A DNA stretch of 64,000 nt from Schlesneria sp. (GTDB taxonomy: Bacteria > Planctomycetota > Planctomycetia > Planctomycetales > Planctomycetaceae), in NCBI GenBank assembly GCA_028291515.1, contig JAQGHU010000106.1, forward strand, positions 186,001-250,000, read 5' to 3'. The number at the start of each line of letters is the position of its first letter. The first letter of the stretch is position 1. The notes beneath the pieces were generated by a model. It was not told the origin of the DNA, ran no database searches, and was given only the letters and a program-made list of their open reading frames with translations. The translations under genes and the position numbers were made by a program. Shown here in pieces: positions 14,971-24,660 of this stretch.

Positions 14971-16923
14971 TCATCTTGCTGAGGGGATCGCCAATTCGAT
15001 CGATGCGTTGATCGGCTGTGCACCGGCTTGGATCTGATAGGAGCCTGCTCCGACTTCCAAGGTCTGCGAGTGCTCGCGCGATTGTCCCGTTTCCGTCCAG
15101 CGGTGCGTCACCTGCAGCGGCGTGTCTGGTGATGAAACATCGTCGATGCAATGGGCGAACAAACGATAGCTGTTGAGCGCCGGGCGACCATCGTAACGCA
15201 CGTAAACTGCGTCGGCCGGCTGATCGAGTTTGATCTCGCGATCGACGTTGTAGTGCCAGTGCGATTGAGCCGTCGGGCGACCAATCGAGTTGACGCCATT
15301 CGGACCATCGACAAAAAGTGGCTGGAAGTTGCGAGGCACATTCACGGCGTATTCGATGGAATTCCCAGGAGGTGGTGCGTTGGGACCGATGTCCATCGCA
15401 AAGCTCGCCCCGGCACTCAGCCAGGCAATCTTGGATTTTGGCAGTGACGGAAGGCGAGCGATCATCGGGCCTTTGGCTCGCGCGGAGCGGCTGGAGGGAT
15501 CGTATTCCTTCGGTGCTCGTAGCAGGTAATGCAGGAACGCATTTTCGTCCGTGGCATTCGGCTGAATCGACAACACTCGCGTCGGCAGGCCATAGTGATC
15601 GCCCGTCCTGAGTTCGAAGACATTCTCTCCTTCCTGAAGACCCGGCAATGCGGCAGGAGCCAATTGGACCCACGTGGTGATCTTCAGTGATCGAACGGCC
15701 GCAGTCGCCGGTTTCCCTTTCAGGCCGACCTTCAGCAGGTAACCGTAGCTGCCGGCAACCTGAGCTGTCAGATCCACGGTGGCCGGCCACTGCTTAGACT
15801 CCAGCGTAATCCACGTGTCGCCGAAATCGGGTGACCAGGCCAGGGTCGCTTCAGTGGCATCAATTTCGACTATCGAGGCCTGACTGTCATCTTTGGGATC
15901 TTCCAGCTTGCCAATCAGCGGGACGATGACATATGGCGATCTCACTTCGAAGATCGCCCAGCCATCACCCGGCTTGATCAATGCTAGTCCCTTGTCGGTG
16001 ACCGCAACGTTGTGGGAGTCGAACACGCCGTCTTCGAAGTCGGCGGCGTTTCCTGTCAGATTCGGCTCGTAGACGAACTGCCCGTTTCCATACGTGTGAC
16101 GCGAGAATTCAGCGTGTTTCGACTTGGGGCCGCGTGGTTCACGCTCCAGCAATTCCTTGCGAGCTTTGTCCTTTACGTCGTCCGGATTCAATAACCATCG
16201 CCCTCCCTGGGGTTGCCACCAGCGAGTGAACTTTTCACCGCGTCTCAACACGAAGTCCATCGTGTGACCCGCCGGGGCAACCGAATAGCGGTGCTCGACC
16301 TTGGAATCCACAAATTGCTTGTGCAACTTTGTCAGGTCGTCCATGGGAAAGAATCGTGGGGCACGATCTCGTTCCCAAAGAGTGTTATCGCGGCGAGCCT
16401 CCTCAAGTGATCGCAGCGTGCCGTCGGGCGATTGAAATGTCCCGCGCAGATCGATGTCCAGATAGCGCCATTGATCACCCGTTTGAACCTCACAGGCGAC
16501 ATGCTTCAGGCCGGGCAGGTCGATGGTTCGTGCCTGGCCGCATCCCCCCTGCTCCCAAAGTCCGGCCATCACCGGGCCAAACACGTCGCAGTATCCGTAT
16601 CCATAGACGTTGATGATCTTGATCGGATCGCGCACCAAGCCGTATTCGTAGGTCTTGTCGGGGCCTTCGACAGCACCGGCCCCAAGCGGATATAGACCGG
16701 TGTCATTGTCCGTCAGATATTCGAACATCGCTTTCGCCCGCTCGGCCGGAGCCAGGTCTTTCCAGACCGGATGGTTCGCGAATGTCTTGGCGCTGTAAGC
16801 GTCGGCGATGCGGGTTGAAATGATTCGAGGGGAATAAACCCGGGCCAAGCTCGTTTCCGCGGTGGCCAGAGCAATACCCAGAACGCAAACGATGCGACAG
16901 CCGATAGAAGCAAATGACATCAT
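14971..16923 (-). CDS. Secreted transglutaminase-fold protein
   Basis: 650 residues from the Met pair MMSFASIG (start 16923 or 16920); the open frame upstream has no signal-peptide logic. Signal sequence: IVCVLGIALATAETSLA. The N-terminal third contains a transglutaminase-like core with Cys in YGYCDVFGPVMAG, His in LKHVACEV and Asp in RYLDIDLRG, the order of a Cys-His-Asp triad. The rest is beta-rich, probably carbohydrate-binding or Ig-like modules. Substrate unknown. After the TGA the same frame stays open for 32 codons to a TAG at 14872-14874 with protein-like content (see findings). Confidence 0.75.
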   Translation of the reverse strand: MMSFASIGCRIVCVLGIALATAETSLARVYSPRIISTRIADAYSAKTFANHPVWKDLAPAERAKAMFEYLTDNDTGLYPLGAGAVEGPDKTYEYGLVRDPIKIINVYGYGYCDVFGPVMAGLWEQGGCGQARTIDLPGLKHVACEVQTGDQWRYLDIDLRGTFQSPDGTLRSLEEARRDNTLWERDRAPRFFPMDDLTKLHKQFVDSKVEHRYSVAPAGHTMDFVLRRGEKFTRWWQPQGGRWLLNPDDVKDKARKELLEREPRGPKSKHAEFSRHTYGNGQFVYEPNLTGNAADFEDGVFDSHNVAVTDKGLALIKPGDGWAIFEVRSPYVIVPLIGKLEDPKDDSQASIVEIDATEATLAWSPDFGDTWITLESKQWPATVDLTAQVAGSYGYLLKVGLKGKPATAAVRSLKITTWVQLAPAALPGLQEGENVFELRTGDHYGLPTRVLSIQPNATDENAFLHYLLRAPKEYDPSSRSARAKGPMIARLPSLPKSKIAWLSAGASFAMDIGPNAPPPGNSIEYAVNVPRNFQPLFVDGPNGVNSIGRPTAQSHWHYNVDREIKLDQPADAVYVRYDGRPALNSYRLFAHCIDDVSSPDTPLQVTHRWTETGQSREHSQTLEVGAGSYQIQAGAQPINASIELAIPSAR

Positions 16924-17096
16924 TGTTGCCTGGCAAAGCGGGAATACTCGCGGTTCGGAGAGGGATCTTAATCCTATTCCATGTTGATCCGGTCCGCACG
17001 TCCGCACGGGGGCAACAGGGGGCAGTCATTTATGAGCGGGGTTGCAAAGATTGCGATTGCGGAATGCCCAAGTCCACGCCTTCTTTGGCGTCTTCA

Positions 17097-17114
17097 AATT
17101 TGAAATTTCAAATT
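17097..17114. repeat. Perfect 18-base palindrome
   Basis: AATTTGAAATTTCAAATT is its own reverse complement. It lies in the intergenic space upstream of the transglutaminase-fold gene. It may be an operator or a remnant of A/T-rich spacer repeats. Confidence 0.6.
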
Positions 17115-17475
17115 CTGCGATTTGAGATCGCTGCTCATCAGCACTTTTCGGACCGACCATTGCAGTCGCAAATCAACTGTCAGTAAACACGCACTTTTTT
17201 GAGGAAAACGGCCAAAAACAGGGCTGTTTTGTCCCCCAATGTCAAAAACCGTCCTGGGCTGTCAAAATTTGTCAGTGAAATCTTCGAAGAAAGATCCCAA
17301 GTTTTCCAAACATCGTCTTGATCAGCACACAACAAAACGGACAATCATCTCGACGACAATAGTCGCAGGTGTACCGTAACCAACGGACACGCCTCTGGGC
17401 CGCTCTCTTAGCGGAAGATCAGAGGTTCCTGTTCCTCAGTTGATGACAACGAAGATCAAGCTGCCCACCTTCTAC

Positions 17476-17501
17476 CTGAGCGGGGCGGCGTAAGCCCCCT
17501 G
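17476..17501 (+). repeat. Dispersed 26-base repeat, copy 2
   Basis: Matches 1403-1428 at 25 of 26 bases. Here the core GGGGC GGCGTAA GCCCC forms a perfect small hairpin. Confidence 0.7.
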
Positions 17502-17998
17502 GCCCGACAACGCACAACCTTGCATTCCCTGCAGGAACGCAACAGAACTTTCCCAATACACCTTTGCGCGGCTTGGCAGTCGCGTTGATCTGCGAAGCGA
17601 CAAACTCAATATGCACCAAGAGGAGAATAGGCCCCATGACGCCCTACCATCACATAACCGCGCGAATCCTGATCGCCAGTCCGACGTCAGGAAGGCTCGC
17701 ATTTGTCAGGACCTTTCGCGATTTCGCTTGTTTTCAAGGGGCAAATCTTCAAACACCCCCAAAACCCTGCCATGGACTGACAAATTCTGCCAAATCGTAA
17801 GGAAACAGAACCCAATGATGCCCGCACTCCTCCCCTTTTGCCTGCAATTGACCGCCACTAACCGATTGCACTCTTCTGCATGCGTCCAACAAAGACTTCC
17901 GATTGGTTCGCTCAATTCGTACACTTGACCGGGTTCGGACTCAGCCCCGCCGATTGTTAGAATTCCCGCCGTGATGCTCTCCCACCGGTGACTTCGCC

Positions 17999-20314
17999 AT
18001 GCGTTCAACCTTACAGTCGCATTCGCCACCCTCACAGCGGGGGCTCACTGCGCGAAGAGCCTGCCAATTCAGTGTCGTTTTCTTGGCAGCGGTCGTGTTG
18101 ATATGCGGCACCAGTCACGCCAACGAAAAAATTTCGTTCCGCAACGATGTCATGGCGGCGCTGTCCAAGGCGGGCTGCAATCTGGGAACCTGCCATGGAA
18201 ACGCTCGCGGCAAAGGGGGCTTCCAGATCTCGCTGCGTGGGCAAGATCCCGCTCGCGACTACATCGTGCTGACTCGCGATTGGCTGACGCGACGAACAAA
18301 CCCCAGCCAGCCCGATCAAAGCCTGCTGCTGCTGAAGCCGACTATGCAGGTCGCTCACGAAGGGGGACGGCGATTCGATGTCGGATCGGCCGAGTACCAG
18401 ATTCTGCGAGACTGGATTGCCAGCGGCACGCCGGACGATCCCGCCGACGCGAAGAAAATGGTCGACCTGATCGTCTCGCCTCGCGAAGAGTTTTTAAGCG
18501 CGACAAGCGAAGGCAATTCCAAAGGATGGCAGGTTCAGCTCTCCGCCACTGCCGTCTACTCGGATGGGTCGAAGCGAGACGTGACACCCCGAGCTGTCTA
18601 TGAGATCTCGAATCCGATTGCGGAGATTTCGCCTGGGGGGTCCGTCCGCGGGCAGCAAGTCGGCGAGACGACTGTTTTGGTTCGCTACCTGCACCAGCAG
18701 GTGCCCGTACGACTGGCGTTCCTGCGAGGCGGCCAGGGTTTCGCCTGGAATGCTCCCGCCCCGGCAAATGCAATTGACACCCGCGTCTATGCGAAGCTGC
18801 AACGACTGCAAATCAATCCGTCACCATTAAGCGACGATGCCACATTCATCAGACGGCTGTATCAAGACTTGCTCGGCATCCCTCCGACGGCCGATGTGGC
18901 TCGAAAGTTCGTCGCCGATTCGTCGCCATCCAAGCGGTCCCACCTAGTCGATGAACTCTTGGAGCGTCCTGAATTCGCCGACTGGTGGGCTTTGAAATGG
19001 GCCGACCTGTTGCGGATTGAAGAGAAGACGTTGGATCGCAAGGGGGTTGAAAACTTCCACGGCTGGCTGCGGGACGCTTTCGCCACGAATAAGCCGCTCG
19101 ATCAAATCGTGCGCGAGATCATCTCCGCTCGAGGGAGCACTTACGAAGTCCCGCCCGCTAACTTCTATCGGGCACTGCGCGATCCCTTTGAACGCTCGGA
19201 GGCGGCGGGCCAGTTGTTTCTGGGAGCCCGCCTGCAGTGCGCCAAGTGCCACAATCATCCGTTTGATCGCTGGACGCAGGACGACTATTACAGTTGGGGG
19301 AGTGTATTCGCTCGGGTCGACTACAAGATCCTCGAAAACAATCGTCGCGATACGAACGACAAACACGAATTCGACGGCGAGCAAATTGTCTTTTTAGGTG
19401 CGAAGGGTGACGCGAAGGATCCACGCACGGACGCCACTCGGCCCGCGCAATTCCTTGGTGCCAAAGATCAAATTGGTGCGAAAGTCGATCCGTTAAACGA
19501 ACTCGCCAAGTGGCTTACCTCGCCACAGAACGATCGCTTCGTGAAGCTGTTGGCCAACAGAACGTGGCAGCAGGTAATGGGACGCGGCATCGTCGATCCC
19601 GTCGACGATTTCCGAGCGACGAACCCGCCTGCGAATCCAGAACTTTTGGAACTGCTCTGTCAGGAACTTCGCAGCCCCGGCAATTCGGCGGATTCACACG
19701 TTGCGTTCGATCTGCGGCATCTCCTTCGTCTGATTCTGAATTCGAATACCTACCAGACCGCATCCGCCCCGAACGCGACGAACCGCGAAGACGAAGCGAA
19801 TTTCAGTCATGCTCTAGTTCGACGACATACCGCCGAGCAATTACTCGACGCGACCAGCCTGGTCCTGGATGTGCCGCTGAAGTTCTCGGGGTATCCCACC
19901 GGCCCACGAGCGACTCAGTTGCCGGCGACACGGTTGGTGCGTCGCCGCGAAAGTCCGAGCACGACTGCTGATCAGTTCCTGGCGGTATTCGGCAAGCCGC
20001 CGCGTCTGCAATCGTGCGACTGCGAACGGTCTGATGAAACGACGCTGACGCAAACATTTCAACTCGTCAGCGGATCGCTGGTGAATCAGATGCTGGCGGA
20101 GAAAGACAACCGAATCGAGGCGTTGATGCGATCGCATCCAGAAACGCCAGCCTTGGTCACGGAGTTGTTCTGGACGGCACTCACACGGGCTCCGACAACT
20201 GACGAGTTGACACAGACTTGCCAATACATTGAAGCGGCCAAATCACGACGAATTGCCGTTGAGGACGTGGTCTGGGGACTATTGAATTCGCACGAATTCC
20301 TGTTGCGACGCTAA
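17999..20314 (+). CDS. Planctomycete cytochrome-type DUF1549/DUF1553 protein
   Basis: 771 residues, exported (membrane segment FSVVFLAAVVLICGTSHA). In order: an N-terminal cytochrome-like segment with CNLGTCHG (about residue 60), a bacterial Ig-like unit (VQLSATAVYSDGSKRDVTPR), DUF1549 (about 260-460, with CAKCHNHPFDRW) and DUF1553 (about 490-740). The CxxCH suggests a c-type heme or related site. These proteins are abundant in planctomycetes; a role in surface redox or polysaccharide breakdown is suspected, not proven. The DUF1501 gene follows after 22 bases, the usual pairing. Confidence 0.9.
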   Translation: MRSTLQSHSPPSQRGLTARRACQFSVVFLAAVVLICGTSHANEKISFRNDVMAALSKAGCNLGTCHGNARGKGGFQISLRGQDPARDYIVLTRDWLTRRTNPSQPDQSLLLLKPTMQVAHEGGRRFDVGSAEYQILRDWIASGTPDDPADAKKMVDLIVSPREEFLSATSEGNSKGWQVQLSATAVYSDGSKRDVTPRAVYEISNPIAEISPGGSVRGQQVGETTVLVRYLHQQVPVRLAFLRGGQGFAWNAPAPANAIDTRVYAKLQRLQINPSPLSDDATFIRRLYQDLLGIPPTADVARKFVADSSPSKRSHLVDELLERPEFADWWALKWADLLRIEEKTLDRKGVENFHGWLRDAFATNKPLDQIVREIISARGSTYEVPPANFYRALRDPFERSEAAGQLFLGARLQCAKCHNHPFDRWTQDDYYSWGSVFARVDYKILENNRRDTNDKHEFDGEQIVFLGAKGDAKDPRTDATRPAQFLGAKDQIGAKVDPLNELAKWLTSPQNDRFVKLLANRTWQQVMGRGIVDPVDDFRATNPPANPELLELLCQELRSPGNSADSHVAFDLRHLLRLILNSNTYQTASAPNATNREDEANFSHALVRRHTAEQLLDATSLVLDVPLKFSGYPTGPRATQLPATRLVRRRESPSTTADQFLAVFGKPPRLQSCDCERSDETTLTQTFQLVSGSLVNQMLAEKDNRIEALMRSHPETPALVTELFWTALTRAPTTDELTQTCQYIEAAKSRRIAVEDVVWGLLNSHEFLLRR

Positions 20315-20336
20315 GTTGGCCGACTGGAGAGACTGA

Positions 20337-21701
20337 ATGAACGCCAATCCGATATCTCGACGTCGTGCGCTCTCCGTTGGCGGACTGGGCATGCTGGGCG
20401 TCACGATGCCGAAGCTGCTGCAAGCGGGCGATGTGATTGGGACCCGCCCCGCACACGCCAAGTCGGTGATCTTTCTGTATCAGTTCGGTGGGCCGAGTCA
20501 TCTCGATACGTTCGATCCGAAGCCCGATGCTGCGGCTGGGGTTCGCAGTCATTTTGGGGTGATCGATACTGCCGCCCCCGGGATTCGGATCTGCGATCAG
20601 CTTCCCAAGATGGCCGCCGTGATGAATGAGGTCTCGCTGGTGCGGACCGTTTATCACACGATGAAGAATCACAATTCGGCGTCGTACTATGCGCTGACGG
20701 GCCACGCGCCGCCGCTGGACGATATTCGCCTGCGCGACACGCTTGATCTGTTCCCCGCCTATGGTTCGGTTGTCGACACGCTGGCACCGGTTTCGGATGG
20801 GATGCCTTCGTTCGTCGCGTTTCCACACATCATTCGTGACGGCGAGGTGACGCCCGGTCAGCACGCCAGCTTTCTGGGGAAAGCTCACGATCCATTGCTG
20901 ATCACGTCTGATCCCAACGACGCCAGCTTTTCGTTGCCCGAACTGAGCCTTCCGAGCGGGCTGACGACGCAGCGGCTGCAGGATCGACGATCGATTCAGC
21001 AATTGGTCAATAGCCAAGCCCGCATGCTGGATCATTCGGTGGCTGCTCGTGGCCTGGATGCATACTACGAGAAATCGCTGACGATGCTGAATTCGTCTCG
21101 CGTTCGCGAAGCCTTCAATTTATCGGCCGAACCGCAATCGGTTCGCGATCGCTACGGACGGACAACCTACGGACAAAGCTGCCTGTTGGCTCGGCGGTTG
21201 GTCGAGTCCGGCGTGAAGTTCGTCAACGTGTACTTCGCCAACAATATCGGCGGACGAACGACAAACGGTGGCTGGGACACGCATGGCTTCGACAATACGC
21301 GGATGTACCCGATCCTGCGTGATTACCAGTTGCCGATCACTGACCAGACGTTGCCGACGTTGATCCTGGATCTGAAAGAACGCGGACTACTCGATGAAAC
21401 ACTGATCGTCTGGATGGGCGAATTTGGACGAACGCCCAAGATCAACGACAACATCAGCCGCGATCACTGGCCGCAATGTTACACCGTGCTGCTGGCCGGT
21501 GGAGGAGCGAAGAAGGGATTCGTCTACGGCACCTCGGACAAACAAGCGGCCTACCCGGATAAGGATCCAGTCCTACTGGACGATCTGGCAGCAACGGTCT
21601 TCGCGTTGCTCGGTATCGACCCGCACACCGAAGTGCGCGACAAGCTGAATCGTCCACTACCGGTTTCGGCGGGGAAGATCGTCACGCCATTGATGAGCTG
21701 A
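20337..21701 (+). CDS. DUF1501 family protein
   Basis: 454 residues. N-terminus SRRRALSVGGLGMLGVTMP looks like a Tat signal (SRRRAL), consistent with export in folded form. The body belongs to the sulfatase/alkaline phosphatase-like DUF1501 family: QFGGPSHLDTFDPKP near the N-terminus, GGWDTHGFD in the middle and WMGEFGRTPKIN followed by RDHWPQCYTVLLAGGG near the end supply the metal-type Asp/His residues. It is co-transcribed with the DUF1549 gene; the pair probably forms one functional unit. Confidence 0.92.
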   Translation: MNANPISRRRALSVGGLGMLGVTMPKLLQAGDVIGTRPAHAKSVIFLYQFGGPSHLDTFDPKPDAAAGVRSHFGVIDTAAPGIRICDQLPKMAAVMNEVSLVRTVYHTMKNHNSASYYALTGHAPPLDDIRLRDTLDLFPAYGSVVDTLAPVSDGMPSFVAFPHIIRDGEVTPGQHASFLGKAHDPLLITSDPNDASFSLPELSLPSGLTTQRLQDRRSIQQLVNSQARMLDHSVAARGLDAYYEKSLTMLNSSRVREAFNLSAEPQSVRDRYGRTTYGQSCLLARRLVESGVKFVNVYFANNIGGRTTNGGWDTHGFDNTRMYPILRDYQLPITDQTLPTLILDLKERGLLDETLIVWMGEFGRTPKINDNISRDHWPQCYTVLLAGGGAKKGFVYGTSDKQAAYPDKDPVLLDDLAATVFALLGIDPHTEVRDKLNRPLPVSAGKIVTPLMS

Positions 21702-21880
21702 GCATCGATTTCGTCTGCGGGAATTGCGAACGGGTTGATCGAATCAGGTGTCATCCGGAGTTCGGCTGACTATACTCTGGTCCGCCCGATCGACGCAGCC
21801 AACGTTGACGGTGACCTCATTAGTGTTGTCTCACCGATGCCTGATGCTGGCCGTATCAGCGATTCAAGGTTTTCCGAACG

Positions 21881-22378
21881 ATGTTGTGGGTCGCAATTGT
21901 TTCTCGATGGATTCACATCATCACGGCGGTTGTTCTGGTTGGCGGTTCGATCTTCCTGCGTTTCGTGCTGGGCCCCGCGGCGGCGCAGTTGCCGGACGAT
22001 TCTCACGCCAAACTGAAAGAATTGGTGCTCGGAACCTGGAAGAAGTTTGTCCATGGTGGAATCGCTTTGTTCCTGATCAGTGGCTTTTACAACTATCTTG
22101 TTGTCCAAGCTCCGCTCCACAAGGGTGACAAGCTGTATCACCCCTTGATGGGGACAAAAATCCTGCTAGCGCTGGCTGTTTTTGTGATTGCGTCCGGGCT
22201 CGTGGGGCGGTCCAAAGCTTTTGCAGGAATGCGCGCCAAGGCGAAACTCTGGCAGGGTATCATGATCGCGATGTCGATCTTAATCATTGGGATTTCAGGG
22301 TTTCTGAAAGTTCGCCCGAACCCAGTCGCCATGTCGAGTGCACCGAACGCAGCGGTTGGAGCACCGATCGATAATTGA
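21881..22378 (+). CDS. Four-helix membrane protein (CopD/DUF2269-like)
   Basis: 165 residues with four predicted membrane helices (IHIITAVVLVGGSIFLRFVL, IALFLISGFYNYLVV, ILLALAVFVIASGLVG, IMIAMSILIIGISGFL). His11 in WIHIITAV and His58 in FVHGGIA are within or next to helices, as in heme-binding small membrane proteins of the CopD-like type. That assignment is tentative; no copper gene is nearby. It lies downstream of the DUF1501 gene with a 179-base gap, so it probably has its own promoter. Confidence 0.65.
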   Translation: MLWVAIVSRWIHIITAVVLVGGSIFLRFVLGPAAAQLPDDSHAKLKELVLGTWKKFVHGGIALFLISGFYNYLVVQAPLHKGDKLYHPLMGTKILLALAVFVIASGLVGRSKAFAGMRAKAKLWQGIMIAMSILIIGISGFLKVRPNPVAMSSAPNAAVGAPIDN

Positions 22379-22859
22379 CTAATGTGACCGCTGATCGGTC
22401 GACAAGTCGTAGACAAACCGCCGATCTGACCACAAAAAGCCAAGTGGCGGCAGGCCCTCGCGTGCGCGCCGTGGGATTTTGACGCTTTTGCGCGAAATTC
22501 CGTTTCATTCTGTGTAAGAAGTTCACAGACCGTCTGTAATTCCTTAGTGGAGACGGATCAGCCAGAAAAAACTGCTGGCGAAGTTCTGCTCTGCAACATC
22601 ATCTTAAAAATCGAAAATGTGAACTTTTTAGATGATCTGCGTGTCTTATTTCGACGTTTCCATGGAATGAACCAAGTTTGGACTCGAAAACAACGTAAAT
22701 TTCAGGTTGATAAGTTCAAGCGATTTACGGTTAAGCAACGTAATGGAAATGAACTGTACGGGCATCAGTTTTGCATCCTGAGTTGTTGGGTTCACGCTGC
22801 GTCAGTTTGACAAAGCCAATGGAAATTCGGTGACGGTGTGAGGCTGGTTAACGACCAGC
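22379..22859. other. Non-coding leader region before the sigma factor gene
   Basis: About 480 bases with no credible gene; the short ORF 22547-22810 lacks a ribosome binding site and has non-coding composition. A TTGACA occurs at 22807-22812 but no -10 element at suitable spacing was seen. Confidence 0.35.
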
Positions 22860-22866
22860 AGGAGGT
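22860..22866 (+). promoter_or_regulatory. Strong ribosome binding site deciding the sigma factor start
   Basis: AGGAGGT, 7 bases before ATG 22874. It shows that translation starts at MSLYRNPALR rather than at an upstream in-frame codon (22838). Confidence 0.85.
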
Positions 22867-22873
22867 ATACACC

Positions 22874-24538
22874 ATGTCCCTTTATCGCAATCCTGCACTT
22901 CGACAGTTACGAGATCAGCAGATCAAGTTCGCCCCACGCGACGCTCGATTGAAGCAAATTGAACGTGCCGAGTGGCTGCTGAATGAATTGAGTCCGGAAG
23001 AGACGTACAAGTACCCCGAGCTCTGTGAGAAGATCACGAGCTACCGCGGCGAGATGTACCCCGATCTGGTTCTGACCGGTGAAGAAGCCGTTCACGATCT
23101 GCGCTGCTTCGTAGAAGATTTGTCGGATAGCGCCGAAATCGCTGCCGAGAATGCTGGCGAAGAAGTCTGGACTGTGGAAGACGTCAGCCGTCGTTACAAC
23201 GTCTCGACCAAGACCGTTTCGCGATGGCGCGACAAGGGACTGGTCAGCCGTCGGTTCCGTTTCGGCGGACGTAAACGAGTTGGCTTCTTGAAGTCATCGG
23301 TGGAGCGATTCGTCAATAAGCATTCGGACGAAGTCGATCGTGGTTCGCGGTTCACTCAAGTGTCACTTGATGAGCGCGAACGTCTGATCGAACGAGCCCG
23401 TCGGTTGGCTCAAGCGGGTGGGTGTCCTACTGACATCAGCCATCGCCTGGCCCGCCACTTTGGCCGATCACCTGAAACGGTTCGTTATACCCTGAAGAAC
23501 TTTGACCGCGAACATCCCGAGTCTGCCGTGTTTCCTAATGCCACCAACTCTCTGACGAACGACCAAAAGCGAGAAATCCATCGCCGGTTCGTGCAAGGTG
23601 TGGCTGTCGAAACGCTGGCTCGAGATTTCAGCCGGACGCGAACGAGTATCTACCGGTTGGTGGCAGAAGTTCGAGCCGAACAGATTCTGAATCAGCCGAT
23701 CGATTTCATGGACGCACCGGTCTTCCATGAAGAAGGGGCGGACAAGCTGATCATGGCCGCGCTGCCTGCGTCCGATCGCCGGACATCGGCCGTCAAGCCA
23801 CCTCCAGGTTTGCCTCCCTACCTGGACAGCTTGTATGCGATTCCATTGCTGACTAAGGACGAGGAAGTTTACTACTTCCGCAAGATGAATTACCTGAAGT
23901 TCAAAGCAGCCGAACTGCGAAAGACTCTCGACCCCGCTCATCCCAAGACGCGCGATATGGACGAAGTTGAAAGCTTGAAGCTGCAAGCTGACGAAGTGAA
24001 AAACTTCCTGATTCGCAGTAACTTGCGACTGGTGGTGTCGATTGCCAAGAAACATATGAAGCCAAATGTGAGCTTCTTCGAAATGGTGAGCGACGGCAAC
24101 ATGTCGTTGATTCGTGCGATCGAGAAATTCGACTTCACACGTGGTTTCAAGTTCTCGACGTACGCCAGTTGGGCGATCATGAAGAACTATGCCCGGTCGA
24201 TTCCGGCCGAACATACTCAGATGGATCGCTTCCGCACGGGCAACGAAGAGATTTTCATGCAGTCTTCAGATCCACGCAGCGTGGGCCTGTCGGACGAATT
24301 GGTGAATCATCGCCAGCACGAAGCGTTGATGGGAATTTTGGCTCAACTGTCACTGCGTGAACGAGACATCATCATCTCGCGTTATGGCCTGAGCGAAGGG
24401 GCTGCTCCACAGACTTTGGAACAAGTTGGTTCCAAACTGGGAGTGACCAAGGAACGAATTCGGCAACTGGAAGCACGGGCCCTGGCCAAGCTGCGTCAAA
24501 TCGCCGAAACCGAGCATCTGGATGTTCCTGGGATTTAG
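22874..24538 (+). CDS. RNA polymerase sigma-70-like factor with three N-terminal HTH-like modules
   Basis: 554 residues. Sigma region 2 is at about 381-445 (NLRLVVSIAKKH, DGNMSLIRAIEKFD, GFKFSTYASWAIMKNYARSI) and region 4 at about 492-545 (LSLRERDIIISRYG, LEQVGSKLGVTKERIRQLEA). Ahead of these lie about 320 residues with three helix-turn-helix-like segments: a MerR/excisionase-type one at 98-148 (EDVSRRYNVSTKTVSRWRDK), one at 171-211 (ISHRLARHFGRSPETVRYTL) and one at 230-275 (AVETLARDFSRTRTSIYRLV). A region 3 is not obvious. I know similar long sigma factors only from planctomycetes. It directs RNA polymerase to a regulon that cannot be deduced. A terminator follows at 24594. Confidence 0.9.
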   Translation: MSLYRNPALRQLRDQQIKFAPRDARLKQIERAEWLLNELSPEETYKYPELCEKITSYRGEMYPDLVLTGEEAVHDLRCFVEDLSDSAEIAAENAGEEVWTVEDVSRRYNVSTKTVSRWRDKGLVSRRFRFGGRKRVGFLKSSVERFVNKHSDEVDRGSRFTQVSLDERERLIERARRLAQAGGCPTDISHRLARHFGRSPETVRYTLKNFDREHPESAVFPNATNSLTNDQKREIHRRFVQGVAVETLARDFSRTRTSIYRLVAEVRAEQILNQPIDFMDAPVFHEEGADKLIMAALPASDRRTSAVKPPPGLPPYLDSLYAIPLLTKDEEVYYFRKMNYLKFKAAELRKTLDPAHPKTRDMDEVESLKLQADEVKNFLIRSNLRLVVSIAKKHMKPNVSFFEMVSDGNMSLIRAIEKFDFTRGFKFSTYASWAIMKNYARSIPAEHTQMDRFRTGNEEIFMQSSDPRSVGLSDELVNHRQHEALMGILAQLSLRERDIIISRYGLSEGAAPQTLEQVGSKLGVTKERIRQLEARALAKLRQIAETEHLDVPGI

Positions 24539-24593
24539 TTTGGCGTCACAAAACGTGACCCGATCGGATCGGGTTGCGACAGGATAAACAAGT

Positions 24594-24623
24594 GGGGTAC
24601 GCTTTCGAGCGTGCCCCATTTTT
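24594..24623 (+). terminator. Rho-independent terminator after the sigma factor gene
   Basis: GGGGTACGCT and AGCGTGCCCC pair (one G-T) around a TTCG tetraloop, followed by ATTTTTG. A separate 17-base palindrome ACCCGATCGGATCGGGT lies just upstream (24558-24574). Confidence 0.8.
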
Positions 24624-24660
24624 GTTTGTACGATCGATCTTCTGCGTCAGCCTGATTCAA

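Larger units (their letters stand above)
16924..17998. other. Non-coding stretch of ~1.07 kb
   Basis: Between divergently transcribed genes. No credible ORF. It contains a perfect 18-base A/T palindrome (17097-17114), the second copy of the 26-base dispersed repeat (17476-17501) and T/A-rich runs around 17200-17280 with repeated TGTCAAAA. Promoters for both flanking genes must lie here; none was recognised with confidence. Confidence 0.4.

Noticed and set aside
20181-21035. 284-codon minus-strand open frame
   Set aside because: Shadow of the DUF1549/DUF1501 genes, which have clear motifs on the plus strand.
22547-22810. 87-codon ORF upstream of the sigma factor
   Set aside because: No ribosome binding site, non-coding-like composition, no recognisable motif.
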